Source of the DNA: Paenibacillus sp. IHBB 10380
GTDB taxonomy: Bacteria > Bacillota > Bacilli > Paenibacillales > Paenibacillaceae
Assembly: GCF_000949425.1 (NCBI RefSeq)
Contig: NZ_CP010976.1
Span: 3,968,001 to 4,032,000, forward strand
Direction: 5' to 3'
DNA length: 64,000 bases
The translations under genes and the position numbers were made by a program. The notes beneath the pieces are model-generated. The model had not been told where the DNA came from. It did not search any database and saw only the letters and a program-made list of their open reading frames with translations. Below are positions 47,511 to 56,217 of the stretch, in pieces; the first letter of the stretch is position 1, and each line of letters opens with the position of its first letter.

Positions 47511-48662
47511 CTATAGTACCTGCTCTTTAATATGCGTCTCAGCAAACTTCGGAGGATTAAACCATTGCCCACTTTGGGCCCACGTTGAATCTAATGGAAT
47601 CCATTGATTTTTACTACTTAAATATACTTCATTCCATGCATGAGGTCCATAGCCACCCTGTCCATTATAACCTAATCCAGTAACTACCTTAACCTTGAGT
47701 CCTTGTGATCTAGCCATGATAGCATATAACCTAGAGTAATCAATACAGACACCACGCTTAGTATCAAATGTATTCTGAGGTGTCTGCTCATGCCATATTC
47801 CCTTTTGTTCATAATCATCGACTTTATCATAATCATAATCTATTCTACTGCCCACCCAATCATAGAGTAGACGAGCTTTCTCTTCCTCTGAATCACCTTG
47901 CTTCACAATTTCAGCAGCTGCTTGCTCAACGTCAGCAGGAATCTTGTGGTCGATGATATCATACTTACGCTGTAGTATTCCTCCAAGCTCTTTCTCAACA
48001 GCTTTGGTGAACACTGGAAGATTGTCCTTAATTAGATTACCAGACAACGGTTCAAGAATAGACTTCGCACTATCCTTATATATGGCAGAAGCCTCTACAT
48101 ATTGACTAAAGGTACTTAGTGGATTCAGCGTGACATAAATAAAAAGGACAGTCACAACAACGATACAACGTGCTGCACCAATCAAAGTTCCTATCCCAGC
48201 ACCTGCAATACGGCTAACGATGTTAGCAGGTTTACCTCTACTTGTAGCAAACAAGGCGAAGCGTCGTCCGAACAGTAAGGCCACTAACATATGCAGCAAG
48301 AAGCGAATGATACTATACCCAATAATAAATAACACGGCAAATCTCATAAGCGGAAAATCAGCCATGGAAGTTACCAATGTATAATACATCTGTTCCCAGC
48401 CCTTAAGATCTCGGTTAGGTAACCTACTTCCATAGTCTGCTAACCACTGTTGAACCTCTGAAGATAACCACAATGTACAAGGAATAGATAAGGCAAGCGC
48501 AATTAAAGTAAGCAACCCATCCCGGAACAACGATAGAAATCTTCCAGCAGAGTTAGAAGCCCCTCTACGCCATCCCTGAAATAACGATACTACGATAATT
48601 AACAATAATAATATCGTTACCAAGTTAAACTCTTGAATACTCTCCACCCAAGAGTACAGCAT
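47511..48662 (-). CDS. CvpA-like membrane domain fused to a transglutaminase-like protease
   Basis: 383 residues. The first 180 hold about four membrane segments arranged like CvpA (ILLLLIIVVSLFQGWRRG, then a second pair near 105-135 and 150-178). The C-terminal third is a transglutaminase-like core with the triad Cys306 (TKRGVCIDYS), His341 (YGPHAWNEVY) and Asp358 (IPLDSTW). This predicts an extracytoplasmic cysteine protease or transamidase tethered to the membrane. GGGGG precedes the ATG. The small membrane protein gene 43 bases upstream is probably co-transcribed. Confidence 0.85.
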   Translation of the reverse strand: MLYSWVESIQEFNLVTILLLLIIVVSLFQGWRRGASNSAGRFLSLFRDGLLTLIALALSIPCTLWLSSEVQQWLADYGSRLPNRDLKGWEQMYYTLVTSMADFPLMRFAVLFIIGYSIIRFLLHMLVALLFGRRFALFATSRGKPANIVSRIAGAGIGTLIGAARCIVVVTVLFIYVTLNPLSTFSQYVEASAIYKDSAKSILEPLSGNLIKDNLPVFTKAVEKELGGILQRKYDIIDHKIPADVEQAAAEIVKQGDSEEEKARLLYDWVGSRIDYDYDKVDDYEQKGIWHEQTPQNTFDTKRGVCIDYSRLYAIMARSQGLKVKVVTGLGYNGQGGYGPHAWNEVYLSSKNQWIPLDSTWAQSGQWFNPPKFAETHIKEQVL

Positions 48663-48705
48663 TAAGACAACCCCCTATGAACGATTGTAGGGATGGAGAA
48701 CATCT

Positions 48706-49155
48706 CTATTTACCCACTGTATCGCTCTTTTTAGCATCTGTGATAAACGTTTTGATCGTATCCGTTACTTGCCATTCCCCCAAATTAACACCTCTAAACG
48801 TGACTTTCACCTTATCTTTTCCAGCTTGACCCTCTAAGAGTAAATTTGGGGTCGTCACTGCGAAAGTTCCGTCACTGCTCGTTGTATATTTGGCATCCTG
48901 AGCTTCCTTTATCATTGCATTCATTGCTTCTTTCTTTACGGTATCGACCGTTGCATCCTTCACAGAAGCTACACTATTACTTATCTGATCCAGAGAAACA
49001 CCACTGTACACGAGAAGTCCCACCACAATAATAATAACAAGTGCCCATTTCACCATCGTTTTCACTACATTAAGAACAACAAACAATACAACGAGGGCAA
49101 TGATGATGATCAACCAGTTTTGCTTAAGAAAATCCATCCATACCTGTACATCCAT
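48706..49155 (-). CDS. Small membrane protein, partner of the transglutaminase fusion
   Basis: 149 residues with two adjacent N-terminal membrane segments (about 14-34 and 38-55, very rich in Ile and Val), a helix with repeated polar residues, and a soluble C-terminal beta-type domain (about 85-140). I recognise no family. ATG at 49155 follows GGGGG by eight bases. It precedes the CvpA/transglutaminase gene on the same strand, so the two may form a complex. Confidence 0.7.
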   Translation of the reverse strand: MDVQVWMDFLKQNWLIIIIALVVLFVVLNVVKTMVKWALVIIIVVGLLVYSGVSLDQISNSVASVKDATVDTVKKEAMNAMIKEAQDAKYTTSSDGTFAVTTPNLLLEGQAGKDKVKVTFRGVNLGEWQVTDTIKTFITDAKKSDTVGK

Positions 49156-49234
49156 TACGATAACCCCCCATCTACTTTGCATAACAAATGATCCTCATGT
49201 CTGCGTAGAATCATATTCGCTAATTATACATTAT

Positions 49235-49251
49235 TGACAGTAAACCTGTCA
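49235..49251. promoter_or_regulatory. Inverted repeat in the divergent promoter region
   Basis: TGACAG and CTGTCA separated by five bases, between the small membrane protein operon and the MFS transporter gene. It could be an operator for either; no regulator gene is adjacent. Confidence 0.35.
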
Positions 49252-49358
49252 GCCTAACCCTCTTTCGAACAAAAAAAGGGTATAAGTTGTCCTGTTCTAA
49301 CGTACAAGTAGATAGATTGAATAAACCCCTAGCTTCCTTTATTGAAAGGAGTATCTCC

Positions 49359-50534
49359 ATGAAAACTGCTCTTTGGCTGTACTTGTTTTTGTTCTTAGCC
49401 TTTTTTGATCTCCATGCCCAATATCCAATACTTACTCCATTCGCAGTGTCTCTTGGAGCAGCTCCTGTATTTATCGGCTGGATGATGGGCATTTATGCGC
49501 TGACTCATATTCCAGGCAATCTTATAGCAGGAACGGTTATAGATCGTCATGGAAGTCGCCGCTACATCATTTTCAGCCTTGTATCCGCAGGTGTCATCTT
49601 ACTTCTTCAAGCACATGTAGAATTCCCTTGGCAACTCATTGTCTTGCGATCACTCAGCGGTTTTGTGCTTGCCTTTCTTTCCCCAGCTTGTCTGGCTTTG
49701 CTTGCATCCTTATCACAAGACTTAGTAAAACAAGGGAAATACATGTCAGGACATGGTGTCATCCATACCCTTGCATCCGTAATCTCGCCTGCTGCTGGAG
49801 CCTTTATTGTAGCTAATGTTGGATTCGCAACTACCTTTCAGAGCCTTGGTTGGTTGCTCATCGGAACTGGAATCATGGCCATTTTCTGTGTCCCAGCTCC
49901 CAAACATCTGTCAAACTCTTCTCAACATGTATCACAAGCTAATGTCAACAGCACGACTCCGATACCAGCAGTCATTCCTTGGCGTTACTTCGTGTTACCT
50001 TTCGTTATTTCCTGTGCTCAAGGTATCCTCTTCTTTGAACTACCTCTTCGAGATACCGGCATATCCGGGATGATGTCGACGGGAATTCTCTTTTCAGTCC
50101 TTAGTATTGGCGCTCTCTTTACATTATGCTTACTTTTCCTGAACCGATATTCTCCTTTTAAGCGTGTCGTTGCAGGTGTTTTACTCATGGCCCTTTGTTT
50201 CTTTTGTCTGGCTGCTGTTCATCGTATTCCATTGATGGTTACTTTGTTTATCTTAGGTTCTGCCAAAGGGCTTATATTCCCAGCTATGGCATCTCTATTT
50301 ATTAAATTAAGTGGGGGATTTAGATTAGGTAGGGTCTTCTCTTTACAATCGATTGCCATGTCCCTTGGCTCCTTTATCGGACCTGTAGCTGCTGGACAAA
50401 TTAGAGGCAACATTTCTCCTTATTTTATCGGTTTTTTACTGTTAATGCTGGGGTTAATGTTACTTCCTGTGTATCGTAAATCAAGCTCTATCCCTTACCC
50501 ATCCGTCTTACACAGCAATCCCGACTTAATCTAG
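49359..50534 (+). CDS. Major facilitator superfamily transporter
   Basis: 391-residue, 12-segment permease. The MFS motif between TM2 and TM3 is GTVIDRHGSRRYI. A hydrophilic central loop (about 180-200) separates the two halves. ATG at 49359 follows AAAGGAG by seven bases; a longer reading from TTG at 49287 has no ribosome site. The family includes drug and metabolite exporters; the substrate is not predictable. No regulator or enzyme gene is next to it. Confidence 0.86.
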   Translation: MKTALWLYLFLFLAFFDLHAQYPILTPFAVSLGAAPVFIGWMMGIYALTHIPGNLIAGTVIDRHGSRRYIIFSLVSAGVILLLQAHVEFPWQLIVLRSLSGFVLAFLSPACLALLASLSQDLVKQGKYMSGHGVIHTLASVISPAAGAFIVANVGFATTFQSLGWLLIGTGIMAIFCVPAPKHLSNSSQHVSQANVNSTTPIPAVIPWRYFVLPFVISCAQGILFFELPLRDTGISGMMSTGILFSVLSIGALFTLCLLFLNRYSPFKRVVAGVLLMALCFFCLAAVHRIPLMVTLFILGSAKGLIFPAMASLFIKLSGGFRLGRVFSLQSIAMSLGSFIGPVAAGQIRGNISPYFIGFLLLMLGLMLLPVYRKSSSIPYPSVLHSNPDLI

Positions 50535-50644
50535 GGCTATAACCTATTCGTCCTTTTATAGGCTGTTATACAATCATTTAACCCACCTCCACATAGGATA
50601 CAGTGTGGTAAACAACCACAAAGGTGAAAGTGGGGTGAAACATA

Positions 50645-50797
50645 ATGAGTCAATTTCATCAAGCATGCTGTCCTCCTGTAAAGACTGCACCTATAGCTGT
50701 AGCGCCTGTATGTCCATCGGTACTAGGAGCATCTACAGGAATTATTCTGGTACTGTTTATCTTACTGGTTATTATTCTACGTACTTTTTGCTTCTAA
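50645..50797 (+). CDS. YjcZ-like small sporulation-type membrane protein
   Basis: 50-residue protein. The N-terminal half is Cys/Pro/Ala-rich (QACCPPVKTAPIAVAPVCPS) and the C-terminal half is one membrane helix (STGIILVLFILLVIILRTF). The hydrophobic tail is like that of the YjcZ/YczI miniproteins found in Bacillales spores. GGGGTG lies seven bases before the ATG, and a GC-rich terminator follows 25 bases after the stop, so it is an independent gene. Confidence 0.72.
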   Translation: MSQFHQACCPPVKTAPIAVAPVCPSVLGASTGIILVLFILLVIILRTFCF

Positions 50798-50822
50798 ACC
50801 ACTCCTAACATCTTATATACGT

Positions 50823-50858
50823 GGCCCCGCCTAATTTACAGGCGGGCCGATATTTTTT
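50823..50858 (+). terminator. Terminator of the YjcZ-like gene
   Basis: GGCCCCGCCT pairs with AGGCGGGCC with one bulged base and is followed by a T run. Confidence 0.85.
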
Positions 50859-50967
50859 GCATGCTTAGCGCAAAAAGAGCTACACTAGAGATACTCGGAT
50901 GTTACATATCTACATTTCCCGGGTAATTTCGAGGAAATCACTCCTTTTAAGCTGAGAGGTAAACGTC

Positions 50968-51306
50968 ATGTGTATCTATATAATTGTCGAAGGTAAGAAC
51001 GACCGCAGTAAGCTCCGCCCTTTACTCCAGCCTGAGATAAACATTGTGTGTACATTCGGAACTCTGAATTCAGACAAACTTGAAGCCTTACGAGAACAAA
51101 TCTACGATCATGAAGTATATTTATTTATGGACAATGATAGTTCTGGCAAAAAAATTAGAGGTATACTCAGAGATGCTTTTCCGGATGCTACGCAAATCTA
51201 CACAAGCCCGGGTTACGCCGGAGTAGAAGGAACTCCTGAAGAGTACTTAATAGCTCGATTAGAAAAGGCCGGACTTCAAGAATTTATTATTTATGAAGCA
51301 CAGTAA
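50968..51306 (+). CDS. TOPRIM-domain protein (YusF-like)
   Basis: 112-residue stand-alone TOPRIM domain. The conserved Glu is in IIVEGKNDRSKL and the acidic pair in YLFMDNDSSGKKIRGIL, as in RNase M5, primase and topoisomerase metal sites. Firmicutes carry small proteins of this kind (YusF in B. subtilis) of unknown role. GAGAGG precedes the ATG. It stands alone. A role in RNA or DNA processing is inferred from the fold only. Confidence 0.82.
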   Translation: MCIYIIVEGKNDRSKLRPLLQPEINIVCTFGTLNSDKLEALREQIYDHEVYLFMDNDSSGKKIRGILRDAFPDATQIYTSPGYAGVEGTPEEYLIARLEKAGLQEFIIYEAQ

Positions 51307-51311
51307 CACAA

Positions 51312-51355
51312 AAGCCTCTTACAAGTCACCGTGTACTGTGACTTATAAGAGGCTT
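51312..51355. terminator. Bidirectional terminator
   Basis: AAGCCTCTTA and TAAGAGGCTT form the outer stem, AAGTCAC and GTGACTT the inner one, between the convergent TOPRIM and SCO1 genes. Confidence 0.8.
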
Positions 51356-51385
51356 GTTTATTGATTATTATCTGTAATGAACACC

Positions 51386-52003
51386 TTACTTTGCCAGATC
51401 CTTGATATCCTGTGCAAGTACATCTACAGTTACATTCTCTGTATCATTAGCATTATACAATTTACGAACTTGATTATCTCGATCGACTAATGCAATTAGA
51501 TTAGCATGGGAATAGTTATCTTTGTTATTCCCAACAATAGCAATTTTAAATGATTTCTCGGCTAGATCCCATATTTTCTGCTTATCTCCTCTAAGGAAAT
51601 ACCAACCGTTATAATCCACATTGAACTTATCACCGAACTTTTTCATTTCTTCCACAGTGTCTACCTCAGGATCAAATGAAATAGAGACGAATTCCGCTTC
51701 TTTCCCAAATGTCCCATCCTTAATCAGTTTATCCTGTACTTGAGACAACATAAATGTCGTGACAGGGCATACATCAGGGCAATTGGTGAAGAAGAAGTAG
51801 AATAGTCTTACTTTGCCCTTCGTATCATCACGCATAACCGTGCTTCCATCAACATTTTCTAAAGAAAAATCCTGAACTTCTGCAATGATCGGTAGCTTTT
51901 GTTTACCTATGTCTAACGACTGAACGAGTAAATACCCAGCCATGATGACCATGACAGATAACAGAAGCCAAGTCCATTTGTAACGTTTTAGCATTTTTAT
52001 CAA
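51386..52003 (-). CDS. SCO1/SenC-family copper chaperone for cytochrome c oxidase
   Basis: 205-residue membrane-anchored thioredoxin-fold protein that delivers copper to the CuA centre of cytochrome oxidase. The anchor is at about 10-28. The copper ligands are Cys75 and Cys79 (NCPDVCP) and His166 (YSHANLIAL). The start appears to be TTG at 52003, seven bases after GGAGG; the next ATG would be too far. It is 34 bases downstream of the heme O synthase gene in the same direction, which fits a shared role in oxidase assembly. Confidence 0.9.
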   Translation of the reverse strand: MIKMLKRYKWTWLLLSVMVIMAGYLLVQSLDIGKQKLPIIAEVQDFSLENVDGSTVMRDDTKGKVRLFYFFFTNCPDVCPVTTFMLSQVQDKLIKDGTFGKEAEFVSISFDPEVDTVEEMKKFGDKFNVDYNGWYFLRGDKQKIWDLAEKSFKIAIVGNNKDNYSHANLIALVDRDNQVRKLYNANDTENVTVDVLAQDIKDLAK

Positions 52004-52037
52004 AAACTCCCCTCCGTAATTGCCCTGTCAAAGCGAT

Positions 52038-52973
52038 TTAATGTGATGTATTAATAATCAAAACGATAAGACTTACCGTTAAATAATTTATGGAAAAGAA
52101 GAACATAGTCTTGGCCCATGCTTCGGTATCTTTCGCTTTAAATCCTGTAAATGAAAGATACAACCATACAAGCGACAATCCTAAAGATATAATCATGTAA
52201 TAGATACCTGCATATCCATAACTGTACATTAAAATGGGTATCGGTATTAAACAAATAATGTAAGGAACCATTTGGATTTTAGTCCGTGGTATTCCCTTCA
52301 CAACAGGTAAAAGGGGATATCCCGCTGCCCGATACTCTTCAACTCGCCGAATTCCAAGTGCCCAGAAATGAGGCGGCTGCCATATAAATAATAACGCAAA
52401 CAACAATATAGCTCCCATATCTACTTTACCTGTGACTGCGACATAACCAATGAGCGGTGGAACCCCCCCTGAGATTCCACCAACAGATGTACTCCAAGTA
52501 GATGTACGCTTCAACCAAAGTGTATATACCACAACGTAAGCCAGCATACCAACGATACCGAACACGCCCGCAAGCACACCTGAAAAAGTGAATAAAATCG
52601 TTAATCCTAGGACTCCTAATATTATGGCATACCATAATACTACCCCTGGTTTCAACTTACCTGTAGGAAGTGCACGTTCTCTGGTCCGTTCCATCTTCAA
52701 ATCCAGTTCACGGTCAAAGTAGTTGTTAAAGACACAAGAAGATGCAAGAATAAGGATGGTACCCAGGAGAGTTAGAATCATTTTTCCAAACTGAATATCC
52801 CACTGGGACGCAAGCCAATAACCCGCAAAAGCAGACATAAAGCTTGAACGGATGATTCCCGGTTTCGTTATATTAATGAAATCTCTCCAGGTTGCTGATT
52901 TACTAGGTGGCTTCTTGCTTGATGAAATCGCTGCGGAATCCGAAGAGACTTGATAACTTATGTGATTATCCAC
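52038..52973 (-). CDS. ctaB: Protoheme IX farnesyltransferase (heme O synthase)
   Basis: 311-residue UbiA-family membrane enzyme with about nine segments that adds a farnesyl group to heme B for aa3/bo-type oxidases. The prenyl-diphosphate site is NNYFDRELDLKMERTRERAL and the second acidic region ends WQPPHFWALGIRR. The start is GTG at 52973, ten bases after AGGAGG. The SCO1 gene follows. The rest of the oxidase operon is not in the window. Confidence 0.93.
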   Translation of the reverse strand: MDNHISYQVSSDSAAISSSKKPPSKSATWRDFINITKPGIIRSSFMSAFAGYWLASQWDIQFGKMILTLLGTILILASSCVFNNYFDRELDLKMERTRERALPTGKLKPGVVLWYAIILGVLGLTILFTFSGVLAGVFGIVGMLAYVVVYTLWLKRTSTWSTSVGGISGGVPPLIGYVAVTGKVDMGAILLFALLFIWQPPHFWALGIRRVEEYRAAGYPLLPVVKGIPRTKIQMVPYIICLIPIPILMYSYGYAGIYYMIISLGLSLVWLYLSFTGFKAKDTEAWAKTMFFFSINYLTVSLIVLIINTSH

Positions 52974-53184
52974 TCCTAAATTTCCTCCTTTTGAATGTAT
53001 AGTAGAGGAAAAATAGCCTCCGCTATAAAGTTTATCATATTAAAAGTAAAAAGTGTTCGCCAATTGGCCGTATTTAATTTCATCATTTCGACAATTTGAT
53101 GACATTTGTTCACTTGACATACCAATAAAATGATTCAAAAATGGGTAATTACTATAGTAAGACTAAAATTAAGGAGAGATCGCA

Positions 53185-54171
53185 ATGGACACTGGCACAC
53201 ATTTAGTTATGGGAATATCGCTTGCAGGGCTAGCCCATATCGATCCTGCCGTGGCGGCAAGTCCTTCACTCGCCATAGCTGTTACAATTGCAACCGTATT
53301 AGGTTCACAAGCTCCCGATACAGATAGCGTATTACGTTTAAAGAATAACGCTGTGTATATACGCAACCACAGAGGAATTACTCACTCACTCCCTTTTTTA
53401 CTGTTATGGACCGTGCTTATCACAGGTCTAATTTCATTAATATTTCGTGATGCCTCCGTTCCTCACTTGGCACTCTGGACTGGTATAGCCGTATGTGTTC
53501 ATGTATTCAGTGATCTATTTAATACCTATGGAACTCAGGCCATGCGCCCATTTACTGAGAAATGGATATCGTGGAATATCATTCATATTTTTGATCCATT
53601 TATATTTGGTACTCACCTAACCGCCATATTGCTCTGGGGACTTGGTATGTTACCTCCTGCTCCACTATTCTCTATTCTCTACGGTTTAACTGCCGTTTAC
53701 TACATTTGGAGAACTCTCGTTCATTTCTCAAAGACAGCAGAAGTGGCCAGACTTGATGCTAAGAATAAACAAGGCGATACCTATTACGTCATTCCAACCA
53801 TATCCCTCAACCATTGGCATGTTGTCAAAGCGCAAAGTGATGGCAGTTATGATATGGGTACTATTCATTATCATCAACTGGAGTGGAAGGATCATGCAAT
53901 ATCTTCCAAGCATCCAGCGGCTGAACACTCTAAGAATCATTCAAACGTTAAAGCGTTCCTCTACTTCACTTCATTTGCTGTCGCAGATGTAGAAGTTACA
54001 TCTACTGGATTCATCGTGCGTTGGGCTGATGTTCGTTATCGTCATCGAACCCAATATCCTTTCGTAGCTGTGGTTGTAATGGATAAAGACTTCAACACTA
54101 GAGCGTCATATATCGGTTGGCTTAGCCACGAAAAGATGAATGAAAAGTTATACATTGATTATTCCTCTTGA
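53185..54171 (+). CDS. Membrane-bound metal-dependent hydrolase (YfhP/DUF457)
   Basis: 328 residues. The N-terminal 180 hold about four membrane segments and the metal-binding histidine/aspartate motifs of the YbcI/YfhP family: DTGTHLVMGI, QAPDTDS, NHRGITHSLPF and HVFSDLFNTYGTQAMRPF. The C-terminal 130 residues are soluble and unassigned. AAGGAG precedes the ATG and a TTGACA hexamer lies near 53116. The family's substrate is unknown. Confidence 0.87.
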   Translation: MDTGTHLVMGISLAGLAHIDPAVAASPSLAIAVTIATVLGSQAPDTDSVLRLKNNAVYIRNHRGITHSLPFLLLWTVLITGLISLIFRDASVPHLALWTGIAVCVHVFSDLFNTYGTQAMRPFTEKWISWNIIHIFDPFIFGTHLTAILLWGLGMLPPAPLFSILYGLTAVYYIWRTLVHFSKTAEVARLDAKNKQGDTYYVIPTISLNHWHVVKAQSDGSYDMGTIHYHQLEWKDHAISSKHPAAEHSKNHSNVKAFLYFTSFAVADVEVTSTGFIVRWADVRYRHRTQYPFVAVVVMDKDFNTRASYIGWLSHEKMNEKLYIDYSS

Positions 54172-54204
54172 CATTAGCAAGCAACATGAGTCTAATATAA
54201 TAAA

Positions 54205-54230
54205 AAGCCCAGAGCAAGTGCTCCGGGCTT
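54205..54230. terminator. Terminator between YfhP-like and SASP genes
   Basis: AAGCCC and GGGCTT outer stem, GAGCA and TGCTC inner stem, between two convergent genes. Confidence 0.78.
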
Positions 54231-54250
54231 CTCTATTCATGAGAATGAAA

Positions 54251-54478
54251 TTACTGATTCAGGTTAGAACCCGAAAGAGACTGTTCTGCAAGCTGTACTA
54301 GACGTTTAGTCATGTATCCTCCCAAAGAACCTGTCTCACGAGAAGTATAGTTACCATAATAACCATCCTGAGGAATTGTTACACCAAGTTCTTGAGCTGC
54401 TTCCATCTTCAATTGTTGAAGTGCTGCTCGTGCCTGAGGTACCACCAAATTGTTTGAACTAGATTGTCCTTGTGCCAT
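54251..54478 (-). CDS. Alpha/beta-type small acid-soluble spore protein 1
   Basis: 75-residue DNA-binding spore protein. The family core is clear: NNLVVPQARAALQQLKMEAA, then QELGV and a GYYGNYTSRETGSLGGYMTK stretch. It coats and protects spore DNA. At the germination-protease site the residue after Glu is Ala (KMEAAQELGV) rather than the common Ile or Phe. AAAGGAG precedes the ATG. A second, very similar SASP lies 3 kb away on the other strand. Confidence 0.93.
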   Translation of the reverse strand: MAQGQSSSNNLVVPQARAALQQLKMEAAQELGVTIPQDGYYGNYTSRETGSLGGYMTKRLVQLAEQSLSGSNLNQ

Positions 54479-54598
54479 ATTAAAAATCTCCTTTCACTTC
54501 TCAAGTCTGTTAATGAAGTGCAAGCTTGCAAGCTTAGTATGGCTACATTTTGTAAGGTTATTCGGTAGACTTTTTATTTTAATATGGAGGTTTTTGAC

Positions 54599-54778
54599 AT
54601 GAGTAAGGTTTTGTCAATTTGGTTCTCAGTTTCGTCTATACTTTTGCTGGCAGCTTCCGCCATTGCTATCAGTCATTATGCCTGGCTTGCCTTACTTCTA
54701 GCTGTTCTAGCTATCTTTAATATCGGCTGGGGATTTATAATTAAAGCTAAACATCGGAAATCCTCAATTAAGAGCTGA
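54599..54778 (+). CDS. Small two-helix membrane protein, unknown
   Basis: 59 residues with two predicted membrane helices (about 5-22 and 27-48) and a basic tail (KAKHRKSSIKS). ATG at 54599 follows GGAGG by eight bases. I recognise no family. It converges with trpS, whose stop is two bases away, and no terminator separates them. Confidence 0.6.
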   Translation: MSKVLSIWFSVSSILLLAASAIAISHYAWLALLLAVLAIFNIGWGFIIKAKHRKSSIKS

Positions 54779-54779
54779 A

Positions 54780-55769
54780 TTAACGCTTCTTAGGTAAAAA
54801 GCCCATTCTTTCCTTCACATCATCCACTGTGCGCGTGGCTACTTCTAGAGCGCGTTCAGCTCCCTGAGCTAAAATATCATGAATTTGACCTGATTTGCGT
54901 ATTTCCCCATAAGACTTCTGTAAAGGTTCTAATACAGCGATGATTGATTCTGCAACATCTTTCTTAAACCCACCATACATAGCGCCCTCATACTTAGCCT
55001 GAACATCCTTTATGGGCATGCCAGCACACTGCGAGTAGATACTCATTAGATTACTGATTTCAGGCTTCGTTTCAAGATCATATCTCACTTCAGAGCCTGA
55101 GTCTGTTGTAGCACGGCTAATCTTTTTACGAATAACATCAGGTGGATCCAAAAGGGTGATATGACTTCCAGGGTTAGGATTACTTTTACTCATTTTTTTG
55201 CTGGCATCATCAAGCGACATGATTCTCGCTCCCACTTCGGGATAATAGGCTTCTGGAATAGTGAAATATTCACCATAACGATGATTGAAGCGACTAGCTA
55301 AGTCTCTTGTCAATTCTAAATGTTGCTTCTGATCGTCTCCTACAGGAACTAAATCTGCATTGTATACAAGAATATCTGCGGCCATTAGAGAAGGGTACAC
55401 GAATAAGCCTGCTCCAATAGAATCTTTACCTGCTGATTTATCTTTGAATTGAGTCATACGTTCCAACTCACCCATCGATGTTAACGTTGTCAACAACCAT
55501 CCTAGTTCTGCATGTGCAGGAACGTGAGATTGTAAATAAATATTTGATTTATTTGGATCTATTCCTGCCGCAATGAATAACGCAGCCACTGATTCCGATT
55601 GCTCACGCAGTGCCTCTGGTTCTTGTGGAACAGTGATAGCGTGCAAGTCCACTACCATGAAATAACATTGATAATCATGTTGCAACTTCACGAAATTCTT
55701 CATCGCACCAATGTAGTTACCGAGTGTGAGTTGACCACTTGGCTGTATGCCTGAAAGTACCGTTTTCAA
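54780..55769 (-). CDS. trpS: Tryptophanyl-tRNA synthetase
   Basis: 329-residue class Ic synthetase that charges tRNA-Trp. The HIGH-like motif is PSGQLTLGNYIGA, and the KMSKS motif is intact in ASKKMSKSNP. Other family blocks are DLHAITVPQEP and GDDQKQHLELTRD. The start is TTG at 55769, seven bases after AGGAGG. A T-box leader with a UGG specifier lies immediately upstream, so expression rises when tRNA-Trp is uncharged. Confidence 0.95.
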   Translation of the reverse strand: MKTVLSGIQPSGQLTLGNYIGAMKNFVKLQHDYQCYFMVVDLHAITVPQEPEALREQSESVAALFIAAGIDPNKSNIYLQSHVPAHAELGWLLTTLTSMGELERMTQFKDKSAGKDSIGAGLFVYPSLMAADILVYNADLVPVGDDQKQHLELTRDLASRFNHRYGEYFTIPEAYYPEVGARIMSLDDASKKMSKSNPNPGSHITLLDPPDVIRKKISRATTDSGSEVRYDLETKPEISNLMSIYSQCAGMPIKDVQAKYEGAMYGGFKKDVAESIIAVLEPLQKSYGEIRKSGQIHDILAQGAERALEVATRTVDDVKERMGFLPKKR

Positions 55770-55792
55770 TGCAATCCCTCCTCATTTTAGAA

Positions 55793-56080
55793 AACAAAAA
55801 AAGCCCCATCGTCACAAAGGGACGCGAGACGTGGTGCCACCCTAATTTATTACAGTGAATACAAAGAATCTTCACAGATCCACCTCACTGTAACCTTGAT
55901 ATCCTGTAACGGAGAATAAGCCGGCTCGTCTAATAAAGAATTAAGAATAACTCCTGTTCAACACAGCACTCATGGGTCCATTGGGCAAAGAGGTTCCACC
56001 GATTCGCATCATCCATCGGCTTTCTGAAGGAGTACCCCTTCTCTGCTTACTTATCCCTGTCATCGTATTTACCTTATCAC
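55793..56080 (-). promoter_or_regulatory. T-box riboswitch (tRNA-Trp specific) for trpS
   Basis: The T-box antiterminator sequence AGGGTGGCACCACG lies at 55830-55843 (minus strand). A terminator stem (CCACGTC with GACGATGG) and a T run follow at about 55793-55835. The stem I region contains GCAGAGAAG and CAATGGACCCATGAG, whose TGG codon (complement of 55978-55980) sits at the specifier position, matching Trp. Outer limits are approximate. Confidence 0.92.
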
Positions 56081-56217
56081 ATTTAACTTCTACAGCAATG
56101 ATAAAACTTAGGTGCGTCGTTGTCAAACTCCTTTTTTTACGAATAACTTATAATCTGGTATGATAAATTAAGTTAAGGTAAATCCATTAAATTTATAGTG
56201 GGAAAAGGAGCATCGAT

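Noticed and set aside
55941..56126. 61-residue ORF upstream of trpS
   Set aside because: It lies wholly in the T-box leader RNA; the sequence is explained by the T-box stem I.
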